From Phlebotomus papatasi (Eukaryota > Arthropoda > Insecta > Diptera > Psychodidae): a DNA stretch of 64,000 bases. Positions 1-10,805 of the stretch are shown in pieces. Each line of letters begins with the position of its first letter. Positions within the stretch are counted from its first letter, which is position 1. The DNA lies in contig NC_077223.1 of NCBI RefSeq assembly GCF_024763615.1, forward strand, positions 38,564,627 through 38,628,626. Direction: 5' to 3'. The notes below the pieces were generated by a model that searched no databases, was not told the origin of the DNA, and was given only the letters and a program-made list of their open reading frames with translations. The position numbers and the translations under genes were made by a program.

Positions 1-734
1 ATATTCAAAAAATTGCGGCATCAAACCAATTTTTGCATCAATTTGATATTTTTCCGTTCTCTGAGACAATTTTCTGTAAAAAGAAAATGATATTTTAGTA
101 AAATTAGCCAAATTTAAATACCTTGAACAAAAAGCAAAAAGCAATTGCCCGGTCAATTGCTTTTTCTTGACAATCCCATATCACATAGTCCGTTAACATT
201 CTCTATTTAAATTCACTGTTCGACATTTCATCGACCACCATCGATCAGCTGATGCCAGGAAAAATCAAAACAAACTCATAAAACTCTTGTGAAAACTTTT
301 GAAATGTATTTAAAATGAGTCTAGGCATTAGTGAAATTAAAGTTTAGTATAAAATACATGTGAATAATGTGAACTACATTGTTTTGAACAACTGAAAATA
401 TTTCCCGCCTTGGATATTTTACTTACACTGGATGGCGCTGTTCTCAGTGAGTTATATAATCGAAACCAATGAAGGTGTCATATCGCTTCTCCATTGCTTC
501 TTTGAAAATCGATTAAAAGAACAATTTTTCAGAAACTAAAACTAAAACTAAAACTACAATCGTGGAACATGTTTCATGTGGAAGCACTTACATTTTTCTA
601 TGATATAATGCAAAAAGTAGAGGTATACTAATTGCACTAAAATTTTTATAGCCTAATATTTTATCTCAAACTTTAAACCTCTCTCCTGAAAAGTTGCATT
701 TTAGACTTACAATAGTCTTCTTTGGAACCGACGA
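1..734. other. AT-rich intergenic DNA
   Basis: No supported gene. A hairpin near 130-170 pairs an 11-12 bp arm of the form AAAAGCAATTG with its complement around a CCCGGT loop. A short AAACT-type tandem run lies at about 535-556. Neither indicates a gene. Confidence 0.6.
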
Positions 735-1805
735 TATGCGCAAGAACTTTACTGCGATGCTTTTTTCTAACTCCGTTGAATTCGATCAAACTCGGATATT
801 CATTTTAAAGAAAAGTTTGATGCAGTTGTGCTCTGTGAGATATCCAAGACAATTCTGACATAATTTCGTGAGGTCTTCAGAAGTAACAGTAGCTCTTTCC
901 AATGAGAAAGATTTTGGTTTGCGCTTGCTGATCTCTGGATGACGCTTGAGAAATTTCCTGAACCAAACGTCTCCGGGTCTTCCATTTACAAAATGGTTTG
1001 GAATTTTGTAGATTTTACAGATGAGTTTGACGCTGTCCAGAAATTGTTCCTTTCCGATGGGATGCCAGCCCATCCCAGGATCCATTTGACAAGTTCTTTT
1101 TCCTGTTCTTTTGATAGAGTTGTTGGCCTGCCATTGGGGCACTCCTTCGGGTATTTGCCGGTCAATTTGTTGTGCAGTATTGTTCTTGGGACATTAAATG
1201 TTTTGGATGCATATGCTATGGTAGAACCATCTCGTACACACTTCAAGGCATTCCTAAGACCTTCTTTAGAGTAGGGCTTGTCCTTATGCGTCTTTTCTTT
1301 TGTTCCTTTCGGCATTTGAAACAGAAAAAGAGTCCTAAACAAAGCAATTTCTGAACCAAAACATTGATATTCACAGCGTCCGACTTGGATCGAAATGTAA
1401 ACATTCACAAATTCACTTATTTCTGTATGAAGTATTAATATATCATTAATATACTCTTACTCATCTTGTAGATCAAAAACTAAGCTTCACTTTTATTAAT
1501 AATTTTGATTGATTTTTGAAAATTATATTTCATAATAAAGAAAAACCACTAAACGTTTTCCAGCAACGAGCTGTCAATAGCAAATTTTTCTCGGAAATGA
1601 AATTTTTAGTACACAACACGAGTTTGAAAATTATTTGTTTCACCCACTTATTAAGCCGATAAAAATATAATTTTTGGTTTTTCTTAAAGTAGAATAGTTA
1701 TATTATGTTACTGCAGTGATTAATTATGGAAATAAAAATATAAATTATATTTTAAGTGGATTTATCGGAGTTGAATCGGTCGTGGCATCCGAGTTTTGAA
1801 ATCGT
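735..1805 (-). mobile_element. Internally deleted Tigger/pogo-type element (minus strand)
   Basis: Minus-strand copy of the Tigger family also seen at 1806-4816, 13651-16157 and 61674-62940. Its 5' end, near 1741-1805, matches the 5' end of the 61.7-kb copy (shared block AAACTCGGATGCC and ACTCCGATAAATCCAC when read on the minus strand). Its 3' end at 735-797 is the reverse complement of 4750-4816. Everything between transposase codon about 170 and the 3' terminal repeat is missing, so the copy is a deletion derivative. The leader intron donor is also mutated (GT to AT at about 1463-1464). Confidence 0.8.
800..1315 (-). pseudogene. Broken Tigger-type transposase, N-terminal part
   Basis: Read on the minus strand from ATG 1315, the product starts MPKGTKEK and carries a pipsqueak-type helix-turn-helix (IAYASKTFNVPRT), then the second, CENP-B-type DNA-binding domain (KRHPEI, RKPKSFSL). 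A frameshift near 1070-1090 moves the reading frame at the GWHPIGKEQ segment. The copy ends before the first catalytic aspartate, so it has no DDE domain. The aligned intact relatives at 2203-3927 and 14043-15953 show what is missing. It cannot encode an active transposase, but a truncated DNA-binding peptide is conceivable. Confidence 0.85.
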
Positions 1806-2202
1806 CGCAGTTACATGATTTTACAGTATTACACTTTAAGAAAAACCAAAAATTATATTTTTATCGGCTTAATAAGTGGGTGAAACAAATAATTTTCAAA
1901 CTCGTGTTGTGTACTAAAAATTTCATTTCCGAGAAAATTTTGCTGTTGACAGCTCGTCGCTGGAAAAGGTTTAGTGGTTTTTCTTTATTATGAAATATTA
2001 TTTTCAATCAAAATTATTAATAAAAGTGAAGTTTAGTTATTGATCTACAAGGTGAGTAAGAGTATATTAATGATATATTAATAATTTATACAGAAATAAG
2101 TGGATTTGTGAATGTTTAGATTTTGACCCAAGTCGGACGCTGTGAATATCAATGTTTTGTGGTTCAGAAATTGCATTGTTCAGGACTCTTTTTCTGTTTC
2201 AG

Positions 2203-3927
2203 ATGCCGAAGCGAACAAGGGAAAAGACCCATAAGGACAAGCCCTACACTAAAGAAGGTCTTAGGAATGCCTTGAAGTGTGTACGAGATGGTTCTACCAT
2301 AGCGTATGCATCCAAAACATTTAATGTCCCAAGAACAACACTACACAACAAATTGACCGGCAAATACCCAGAGGAGTGCCCTAATGGCAGGCCAGCAACG
2401 CTATCAAAAGAACAGGAAAATGAACTTGTAATGTGGATCCAGGGATGTGCGGATGGCTGGCATCCCATCGGGAAAGAACAAATTCTGGACAGCGTCAAAC
2501 TCATCTGTAAAATCTACAAAATTCCAAACCAATTTGCAAATGGAAGACCCGGAGACGTTTGGTTCAGGCAATTTCTCAAGCGTCATCCAGAGCTCAACGT
2601 GCGCAAGCCAAAGTCCTACTCATTGGCAAAGGCTGTGGTTACTGCTGAAGATCTCACGGAATGGTTTCAGAAGTGTCGAAAATATTTCACAGAACACGAT
2701 CTGTTGACCATTTCACCAGATCGAGTTTTTAATTGCGACGAAAGTGCCTTTTTCTTGACACCAGAAGATGGAAATGTATTGGCCAGGAAAGGTTCACGTA
2801 TTGTGCCAGCTTCGCCAGCTCCTAAAAATTCTAGACCGAAGTCTGCCACAATACTCTTCATGGTGTCTGCTACTGGCCAACTTGCTCCTCCAATGGTTAT
2901 TCATAACATTAATATTACACCAAAAATTACCGTTCACAATGCAGAAGGATGGAAAATGGGAAAGTCACCACAAAGTGGCTGGATGGATGGGTCACTTTTC
3001 TATGAATACATCACTAAAGTATTCTTTCCTTGGTTGAAGAGTCAAGGCATACAGTTTCCAGTCGTACTCTATCTGGATGGTCATGCTTGTCATGTGACAC
3101 TTCCATTGAGCAAGTTTTGTAAAGAGAACGGAATTGTTCTTGTGCTTCTTTATCCAAACTCGACTCACTTTATCCAACCATTGGATAGAGATTTCTTCGA
3201 ACCTATGAAGACAGCTTACGCGAAAGAAGTTGAGAAATGGAAAATGAGTAACTTGCCACCAGTTCGATTCCATCCAATGCACGTGGCAAAAGTTGTGAAT
3301 GCTGCTCTTAAGCATTTGGATCTCCCTAAGATTGCGAAGGATGGTTTTCGAGAATGTGGCTTGGTGCCATTCAACCCTGATGTTGTGAATGGCATGGAAA
3401 TCGTGAAGACAAGAAAGTCAGAAAATCTAGAATTGAATCTCTCAATTGATCAATCACGTCCTGAGGATGACAAGGACATTGCGAATGCTTGTGCAGCTTC
3501 TGACTATGAAGCTGCTCATCGAATTCTTGATCATCTCATCTCACCTGACACTCTCAAGAAGTTTAAGGAATGCAAGGAGGATCGCATTTGGAGTGGATCA
3601 CTGAAAGATAAGCATTTGTTCGAGGTTTGGTGCAAAGTGAATGAACGCTGTGAATCACAATCTCTTGCGTCATCCTCTACCTCGATCTCCGTTGACTACA
3701 GAGATATAGAAATTGGTGACCCTTCCTTGTCCACAGCGGGAAATGCAAATCAGTCAAGTGATATTTCGAATTCTGGTTTGTTGTCAAATGAAGACACCAG
3801 ATTGAGCGGAGACATTGCACTGCAAGACTATATTGTCATTGATCCTGTTGACAATGGACCCATCATCAGCACCGAAGACGCTGGTATTTACTTCCCGGAA
3901 ATAGTTTTCCTACATTCGGAAGAGTAG
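2203..3927 (+). CDS. Tigger/pogo-type transposase (HTH-psq, CENP-B HTH, DDE_1)
   Basis: Encodes 574 residues from ATG 2203, chosen because it follows a splice acceptor (TTTCAG|ATG) and begins the conserved MPKRT; an ATG 17 codons upstream lies in the intron. Domains: pipsqueak-type HTH (~10-60, SKTFNVPRTTLHNKL), CENP-B-type HTH (~70-145, ending KRHPELNVRKPKS), then the DDE_1 catalytic core. The three acidic residues are visible: D179 (FNCDESAFF), D292 (YLDGHACH) and D328 (QPLDRDFF), the last two 35 residues apart. All three are intact. The product would bind the terminal repeats in the nucleus and cut and paste the element. A TAG at 3925 ends the ORF; the next 51 codons are open, and a lysine/glutamate-rich tail like that of the 14043 copy continues in another frame (about 4065-4322). 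The C-terminus is therefore probably truncated relative to the ancestor. Confidence 0.9.
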   Translation: MPKRTREKTHKDKPYTKEGLRNALKCVRDGSTIAYASKTFNVPRTTLHNKLTGKYPEECPNGRPATLSKEQENELVMWIQGCADGWHPIGKEQILDSVKLICKIYKIPNQFANGRPGDVWFRQFLKRHPELNVRKPKSYSLAKAVVTAEDLTEWFQKCRKYFTEHDLLTISPDRVFNCDESAFFLTPEDGNVLARKGSRIVPASPAPKNSRPKSATILFMVSATGQLAPPMVIHNINITPKITVHNAEGWKMGKSPQSGWMDGSLFYEYITKVFFPWLKSQGIQFPVVLYLDGHACHVTLPLSKFCKENGIVLVLLYPNSTHFIQPLDRDFFEPMKTAYAKEVEKWKMSNLPPVRFHPMHVAKVVNAALKHLDLPKIAKDGFRECGLVPFNPDVVNGMEIVKTRKSENLELNLSIDQSRPEDDKDIANACAASDYEAAHRILDHLISPDTLKKFKECKEDRIWSGSLKDKHLFEVWCKVNERCESQSLASSSTSISVDYRDIEIGDPSLSTAGNANQSSDISNSGLLSNEDTRLSGDIALQDYIVIDPVDNGPIISTEDAGIYFPEIVFLHSEE

Positions 3928-4064
3928 TCCATTGTCAATAACCAGAACGATCAGGCCACCGACAATGATCCAGTCACCCCTGGAAATCAACTCTCTGCAA
4001 CTTCTGACACTCTCGATCCTCCTGAAACTCAACCGTTTTTCGACATACTAAAACAGCGCTATTT

Positions 4065-4322
4065 GTGGACAGGAGAAATTTAAAAACGTCGCCAGAAGAA
4101 GAGGTCAAAGTCAGCAATGTGAAACACCAGTATATTGTATCTTTCGAGGAAATTATCGCGGAACAGGAGGAAAAAATGAGGCAGGATTTACAAAAAAAGA
4201 AAGAAATTGCGCAACGGAAGTTGATCAGAGAGAGGAACAAAAAAAAAAATATAAAAATTTGGGAGAAAGCCAGCCAAGAAGACCGAAGAAAAATCAAAGA
4301 ATTGAGTCGAATATTGAAATAA
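4065..4322 (+). pseudogene. Detached C-terminal charged tail of the Tigger transposase
   Basis: An open frame without an ATG start encodes a lysine/glutamate-rich segment (IIAEQEEKMRQDLQKKK) resembling the coiled-coil C-terminus of the 14043-15953 copy (YIAEKEEKVKREMEKK). It lies 3' of the TAG at 3925-3927 and in a different frame from the transposase, so it is read here as the ancestral tail cut off by a stop and a frameshift. It could instead be a separately spliced last exon. Confidence 0.6.
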
Positions 4323-4404
4323 ATATAAATATATATAATAAAATTAATAAATTAATGAAATGAATTGATGGAATAAGACTTAAAAAAAATGTTTTTGAAA
4401 TAAT

Positions 4405-4708
4405 AGCCGTACTCACTATGGCGCTGTTATCTTGTAATATCGTTATCTCGTTATGTTCTCGTAATAGCCGTACTCACTAGCCGTACTTACTATGGCGCTG
4501 TTATCTTGTAATATCGTTATCTCGTTATGTTCTCGTAATGTATTTTATAAATGAAAAATTAGCCGTACTCACTATGGCGTTGTTATCTCGTAATCTCCGT
4601 AATCTGTTATCTTGTTATAATTTTTCATTTATAAAATACATTACGAGAACATAACGAAATAACGAAATAACGATATTACAAGATAACAGCGCCATAGTGA
4701 GTACGGCT
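4405..4708. repeat. Foldback repeat with tandem AGCCGTACTCACTATGG units
   Basis: A unit beginning AGCCGTACTCACTATGG occurs at 4405, in part at 4466, again at 4479 and at 4561, and the reverse complement fills 4619-4708. The arms 4479-4560 and 4619-4708 would pair over about 80 bp around a short loop. It lies inside the 3' part of the Tigger element and looks like a secondary foldback/MITE insertion with local duplications. Confidence 0.85.
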
Positions 4709-4816
4709 AATATCTTCTCATTTTTATACATTAATCTTTTCCTTAAAATGAGCATCCGAGTTTGATCGAATTCAACGGAGTTAGAAAAAAGCATCGCAGT
4801 AAGGTTCTTGCGCATA

Positions 4817-5877
4817 TATTAATCGTAATTTTATTAATTTTCTTCAATATTATTGCTAAAATTCTTTTTCTATCATGATTCTAAATGAAACAAAGAATAA
4901 TTCTATTGATTTGGAATGGGGAAAAAATATTTCATCAGTCCAAAAACAAGCGTTAAAGTCACAATCTATGAAAAGCATCGGGATTACCTCTCTTTACTAT
5001 AACCCATTCGTAACCATAAGTCTCTACTATTCGTCCTCGTAACATTATGGTCTTTATGGATTCTACATACTAGAGAAATTTATGTCTATATTCGTTAATT
5101 TTTCCTATATAAGCGTAGTGTCCATGCTTGATATTGAAAAATGATGTCAAAGGTTTGTTTTTTTTTTCTGATTAACATATAAACCGAAGCGATTCTTCCA
5201 CTATGACAAAAAATGTATGACTTATTAGGTTTATAATCCCACCTTAAATAGTTTCTGGACATACTTAGATTTTCCTCAAGAAGAAAATGGAAATTCAGTA
5301 GCGATTTAGCAAAATTTCATAAAGTTAAATTTTGCTTCCCTTTCTTTCTCAAAAGAGTTGCATAAGTCAATCCTACTTTTTCTGTCTCAAAATTGGATTG
5401 AACTAAATCTAATTTGCTATGATGTTCAAAAGAATAAGAAGATTTTTTAAAATTAAAAATTTACTAGTTTGGGTCAAAGCGTTATGACATTTTGTCTATT
5501 TCAACATGGTCTGAAAGTTTTATACATTTTTAAAGACCTTAAAAAGGTTTTTACGATAAGCTTTCAAGTTAAAGAAATCCTAAATGAGTTTGATATTTAT
5601 ATTTGAGCTTATTGCGAAGTTTATTGTTGCACATTTGTGATTAAATGCGTAAAGAAATCTGACACTTCAAAATTAACCCATCCGTACCTATCGATTACTA
5701 TTATTAATCAATTCGTTAGAGAATGTTGACTTATGAGAGGGGATCCCCGAAGACTGAAAATCAGTATCACTCTTACCGTTTAGAAGACAGAATGGTGAAA
5801 ACTTGAAAAAAAATTGTATTGTGGAAACTGCTCTCTCGTGGAGATCGACCAATTAAAAAATAGTCGATTTTGATTAC
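4817..5877. other. Intergenic, nothing recognised
   Basis: About 1 kb of AT-rich DNA with no long ORF, terminal repeat or tandem array that I can support. Confidence 0.5.
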
Positions 5878-6316
5878 TTTATTTCTGTGCAATTAATATC
5901 CAAAATTATGTCAGGAATGGATTTTTAATTACTTCAGTCTTTCAATTACTTGAGTAAATAGTCCGACGAAGATGTAAATGCATTTTGTTGTTCTTTCCTC
6001 GGTTCATGAAGTCATGCAAAGTTTCTGCTCAAAATAGCGAGCGGACAATTTGGTATCCCGCCGAATTTGTTAAAATTGACCTTTATCCTCTCTGATGATT
6101 TGTATATTGGTTGCCAATGTGTTTTCTTGGATTATTTGTCTAAATAAATAAAGTTTATAATGAATTAATGTAAAGAATTTCAATTAAGTTACCGTTAAGA
6201 CGCGTGTTTGACAGTTTGACAGCGTCTCTGCGTCGCCATAATTAAAAAAAAATCTTTAAAATAAAATCATCTATTAATCTATAAGGAACTAATTCCAAAA
6301 TATAAACATTCTATCT
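5878..6316 (+). repeat. Partial copy of a TTAA-flanked MITE
   Basis: Diverged copy of the MITE seen complete at 54890-55422 and nearly complete at 6556-7030. It starts after the terminal repeat (at the segment equivalent to CTGGGCAATT) and ends at AACATTCTATCTCGAGTA. Both outer ends are missing. Confidence 0.7.
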
Positions 6317-6437
6317 CGAGTAGGGGGAACTGGGGCAGTAGTAAAGATGGGGTAGTTGTGAACACTGATTTTTATATCTATACTATGTACTTAGACTTGT
6401 CATGCTAGACCGGATTTTATCAGAAAATACAAATCAT
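6317..6437. repeat. Possible end of a GGGGA-CTGGGG type element
   Basis: The start GGGGGAACTGGGGCAG resembles the terminal repeat of the element at 23072-25821 (GGGGAGACCGGGGTAG). No matching second end was found nearby. Confidence 0.35.
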
Positions 6438-7103
6438 TGGTGACATATGATAACTTGTTTTCGATACTATCGACTGTTGATTCTGAGAAATTTAAATTAT
6501 AGCAGGTTTTCCTGTAACTAATATAAAATGTTTATCCACAATCTCATTCTTTTAACCCATTCCTTACCATGGTATTATACATCATACGCAAATTGAGTGA
6601 TTTTAGATGATTTATTCCAGGGCAATTGATATTTGAATTTCTATCGGGAATGGATTTTTAGTTACTTTAGTCTTTCAATTACTTGGAAAAAATAGCTCGA
6701 CAGAGATGGGAATACATTTTGTTGTTCTTTTCTTGCTTCGCAGAAAGTCATGCAAAAATTTTTCTTAAAATGGCGGACGGAAAATTCGACATCGATCTGT
6801 TGCCAATGTGTTTTCTTGGATAGTTACTCTATTTAAATCAATAGAGTTTGTAATGAATTAATGAACAGAATTTAAATTCAGTGATCGTTAAGACGCGTGT
6901 TTGAGTGCGGCTCTCCGCGCCCACATAATGAATAAAATATTTTTCTTTTTTTTTTAAATCATCTATTAATCTGTAGGAAACTAATCCCAAAGTATGAACA
7001 TTCTATTTCATGTATTTCTGGTACATTGACTTCACTTAATTTAATAGATATAGATTTATCGATATTATCGATTCAATAAAATCGAAACGTTATCATTCCA
7101 CCC
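6438..7103. mobile_element. TIR element with ATCGATA-rich ends, split by a MITE
   Basis: Left end GGTGACATATGATAACTT with TTTTCGATACTATCGA, right end ATCGAAACGTTATCATTCCACC. The same ends flank 18142-18372, in the opposite orientation. The middle of this copy is occupied by a TTAA-type MITE (6556-7030). Confidence 0.7.
6556..7030 (+). mobile_element. piggyBac-type MITE (TTAA + CCCATTC end)
   Basis: Begins directly after TTAA (6552-6555) with CCCATTCCTTACCATGG and continues to TTTCTGGTACATTGACT. It is the same family as 54890-55422 but lacks the right terminal GAATGGG. TTAA targets with a CCC start are the hallmark of piggyBac-class ends. Confidence 0.75.
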
Positions 7104-7493
7104 CAGGCTTTAAAAATCTATTTGAATCTCCAATATTGTTTATTGTTCTTAAGAATAATTATAGAAAAAAACAATTTTCAATTCGATCATGGTATGCTTA
7201 TCAGGTTCAGAAGTTCGATATTTCAATAATGTTCTTTTTACGTTTTGTCTTGTTTTATGTTTTATGTTTACAACCAATTTCAGTTCACTTTGGATTAAAA
7301 ACAATTAACTTTAGAACTTTTAAAACTTATTCAGATTTATCTGTGATTTCAAGATTTTGTAATACTTGCGCCTTGCAGAAATCGGTTCAGGAATAGGTTA
7401 CATTGCTATTTTATTTTGATATGGACCAAATTTGAATTTTTGGCACCGCAAAATTTGAACAGAGAGTCCTAAAACTTTATTTACAGTAGACTC
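7104..7493. other. Intergenic, nothing recognised
   Basis: An 86-codon open frame at 7136-7396 starts on a non-ATG codon, has low complexity and shows no recognisable domain; I do not call it a gene. Confidence 0.5.
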
Positions 7494-7793
7494 TCGCTAA
7501 TTCGGCTACTTTAACCTTTTGAAAAAAGTTTGTTGATATTTTTCAAGTTCGATTATGATTATCGAATGAAGCAAATATGCTCAAATTTGCCATGATTTGC
7601 CTCAGTTGCGATCTGCTTTTGCATTATTAAGGGGCTTTCATGAAATTTACAATTAATATGAGCATGTAAACTTAATATGAGTATGCAGGTAAACAAAAAA
7701 AATCGTTGTATTTCAAACAATTTGATGCCCGAATTTCTCTCTAATTCGGATGACACTTCGGTCCCAAATGCCCGAATTTGAGAAAGTCTACTG
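7494..7793. mobile_element. pogo/Tigger-type MITE, TA target duplication
   Basis: Starts CAGTAGACTCTCGCTAATTCGG after TA (7492-7493) and ends CCCGAATTTGAGAAAGTCTACTG before TA (7794-7795), 300 bp. Terminal inverted repeats starting CAGTAGA with TA duplications are typical of pogo-group non-autonomous elements. A fragment of the same family lies at 50720-50797. Confidence 0.85.
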
Positions 7794-8203
7794 TATATGC
7801 TATATGTCTATTATTTTGTTCAATGTGTTTGATGAAGCGAAAAACTCATTTATATTAAGAAATTTAAATTTATAAACTTATCGTCACAATTGACACTCTC
7901 ACCTTTCACCGTAGCATCGAACTATTTTATCAATCGATTATTTTTCGGGCGAAGAACACAAAAATAGGCTGATTGTTGTTTATTAGATTTTTTTCTAAAA
8001 TTTTATCGGATTTTCTTGCAAATTTTCAGTGATAAGTTTATTATTAACGGTACGTAAAGTTTTAAAATTGACATAAAAACTGATTTTGTGAAGAAAAAGT
8101 GCTTTTGTGAAATGTGAGCAAATGTGCCAATTGTGAACATCATGGAGAATATTTGATTGGAAAGATTTCCTTGCTGTTTCAGGGAGTTAAAAAGAAAAAA
8201 CGC

Positions 8204-10011
8204 ATGACAAAGTACAAGCCCTACACTCAAGAACAAATCAACAATGCAATGGAAGCCTTTCGTCGTGGAAAGTCACTAAATCAGGCGTCCGCATTGTTTG
8301 GGGTGCCAAGAACGACACTTTTTGCTAAGGTCAGTGGAAAATCTCCGGAAGAATGTGGTGCAGGAAGGCGTCCTACGCTACCAAAAGACATGGAAAAGGA
8401 ACTCGTTGAATGGATTTTGGGATGCGATGACAAATGGCATCCTATAACTAGGGATCAAATTCTCGATTCTGTGCAACTTATGTGCAAGAAGTTCAAGATC
8501 GCCAACGATTTCACGGATGGGAGACCAGGATACACTTGGTTTAAGACTTTTTTGAAGAGATATCCAGAACTAAAGCGACGTAAACCAAAATCATATTGCA
8601 TCCTAAGATGTGGTATTACCATTGAGGATGTAACTGAGTGGTTTGAGGAAACTCGTGAAAACTTAAAATCCAAAGATCTTCTGGAACTTTCTCCTGATCG
8701 TGTCTTTAATCTAGACGAAATAGGGGTAATGCTTTCGCCCAAAAGCGAAAAGGTTGGTTTTCTACGTTTTCTATCTTTATTCTATGTTTATTTTATAATT
8801 TATTTTTGGAGTTAATTTACAAGATTTTTTTTCATCAGATAATGGAGAAAAGGATTTCCAGGCCATTCGGAAAAGTGTCATCTTCCAACGAGAAAGATAC
8901 TGTGACTGTATTATTCACCATTTCAGCTTCGGGGGAATTAGCTCCACCCATGGTTGTCCATAAAGGTCAACGTATTTCTAAAATTACTGCAGAATGCAAT
9001 GTCAAAGGCTGGGCAATGGGAGTATCAGAGAATGGCTTGATGACCAGTGAAGTATTTTACGCATACATCACAAATTCGTTTTATAATTGGGTTCTAGAAC
9101 AGAAAATACAATTTCCAGTCATACTGTACCTCGATGAGCATGCATCTTATATTACTCTAGAATTGAGTAAGTTTTGTAAGAGTAAGGGAATCGTATTAGT
9201 TCTTCTTTACCCCAATGCTACACATTTGATACAGCCCGCAGATAAAACATTTTTCGCTCCACTTCAACAGAAATACAAATTGGCTTTAGCTCAATGGAAT
9301 ACAGAACAAGCTGGAGACAAATTGAAACCAAGGAATCTCGCAGGGATCTTAACAAAAGCCGTATCGCTCTTAAATATGGAAAATATTGCAAAAAGTGGAT
9401 TTAGGCGATGCGGTTTGTTACCATTCGATCAGAACGGTATTGATGATACCAAATTTTCAAAAGCGTTAAAGTATGACCGAAAAACCAAAAAAATCAAGGA
9501 GAGCAGTTCCAATTCAAAAGAAACTACTATTTCACTTACTGAATACGAGACAGCTCTGCGTGTTCTTCAAGCTCATGTGCCGCCAAAAGTATTACAAGAA
9601 TTTTCCAATCATGAGGAAAAATCGCAGTGGAATGGTACGATTGAAAACAAAAATTTATTCAATTTTTGGCGAGAAATTAAATGCAGATCCAAAAGCCTTA
9701 GTATCAATGAGAAGGTGGAGAATCGTAGTTCAGTTGAAGCATTTGAAAATATAAATGACGAACCTATGATCAGCGTGAATGATGGAGATGCTACTGTAAA
9801 AACATCAGCGGAAAGAAATAACGAGGACCCTTTGAAAGTTGACGACGTGTGGATAAAAGAAGAACATGACATGGAATATGAACAAGAATATACCGAAAGC
9901 ACAGATTTCTCAGGAACTGCAACAATTGCTTCTTCAACAGAGTTAATGGAGACATCACTTACCATGGATTGTGGAAAATCCTGGAACGGATTGCCCTCCA
10001 ACTCTGAGTAG
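8204..10011 (+). CDS. pogo/jerky-type transposase gene with one intron
   Basis: Two exons, 8204-8752 and 8839-10011, join in phase 0 across an 86-bp GT-AG intron (AAAG|GTTGGT to CATCAG|ATAATG) into about 573 residues. The start is ATG 8204 (MTKYKPYTQE), aligned with the starts of the Tigger copies; a longer frame back to 8114 crosses a likely acceptor (CTGTTTCAG at about 8176-8184). Domains: HTH-psq (ASALFGVPRTT), CENP-B-type HTH (RYPELKRRKPKS), then DDE_1 with D171 (FNLDEIG), D282 (YLDEHAS) and D318 (QPADKTF), spacing 35. The C-terminal third is acidic. It is a distinct family from the 2203/14043 copies. No terminal repeats were found around it, so domestication is possible, though degraded ends could also explain this. 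Confidence 0.85.
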
Positions 10012-10805
10012 CATTCTTCTTTTTTGTAGAACTGTTGCTTCCTTCTAATATTATAATTAAATAAATTACTTTCACATTCTCTAATCAACTTTTCTTTATA
10101 TATACATGATTTTTGCGTCATATGACGTGAAAATTCCGAAGACCCCTCGAAGGTATAAGTTTATTCGAAATGGGCTTGCTTAGTAGGGGAAGGTTTTGCA
10201 CCTTCGTAATGTTGTAGCTTCATAAAAGTTGATTTTTTTTCTAAGTTACTAAATGAATTTCATTCATGGAGATATAATCTAAAAGCTAGTCCTACATCTC
10301 ACATTTTCTGACAAACTTGGAAGCCTAGGCCTTTTTTTCCTGGGTCCAAAAGGCAAAAATAAGAAATGGGCCTAAAATCGCAATTCTGATGTGTAATAAA
10401 TATTTTATGCATTTTTGCACACTACAAGTGTCTTTTCGAAAAAGCAACTATTCCAAGTTTATGAGGGTTAATATTTACTGTGAAAATCTCTTGCTTGAAG
10501 GGGGTCGTTTTTGTGGGTGGAGGAAAATTCATAAAAATTACCACCCTTGCAGCTCGGGAAAATTGATTTTTGCAGCTTCGTAAAAACACCTGTCAAAATT
10601 ACTGACCACCGAATTTGAGAATTCCTCACTGTTTTGGGTCACACTGTGCACTCCGCTCGGGATATTTCACTCATCAGCGATTCCACTGAATAAATTCACA
10701 AGAAAATTGGGATATTAAACAATTTTCACTAAAATCTCGAGACTTCATCAAATGAGACTTCATCAGATGTTTTAATTTTACTTCTGTCAAATTAAACATA
10801 AAGCC
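10012..10805. other. Intergenic, nothing recognised
   Basis: The 64-codon open frame at 10389-10583 has no domain. AGGGGAAGGTTTTGCACCTTCG at 10180-10200 resembles the end motif near 17665 (AGGGGAAGGTTTTCAG) and may be a small repeat fragment. Confidence 0.45.

Larger units (their letters stand above)
1806..4816 (+). mobile_element. Tigger/pogo-type DNA transposon, nearly complete
   Basis: Plus-strand Tigger-type element containing the 2203-3927 transposase. The sequence from about 1825 matches the leader of the 61.7-kb copy, including the donor CAAG|GTGAGT at 2051/2052 and the acceptor TTTCAG|ATG at 2201-2203, giving an intron of 151 bp in the 5' leader. The 3' terminal repeat lies at 4750-4816. 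The outermost ~110 bp of the 5' end, present in other copies, is missing because the copy abuts the minus-strand copy head to head. A separate foldback (4405-4708) sits between the ORF and the 3' end. Confidence 0.8.

Noticed and set aside
130..170. Hairpin with T-run resembling a bacterial terminator
   Set aside because: The window is eukaryotic; no gene ends nearby and the U-tract logic does not apply.
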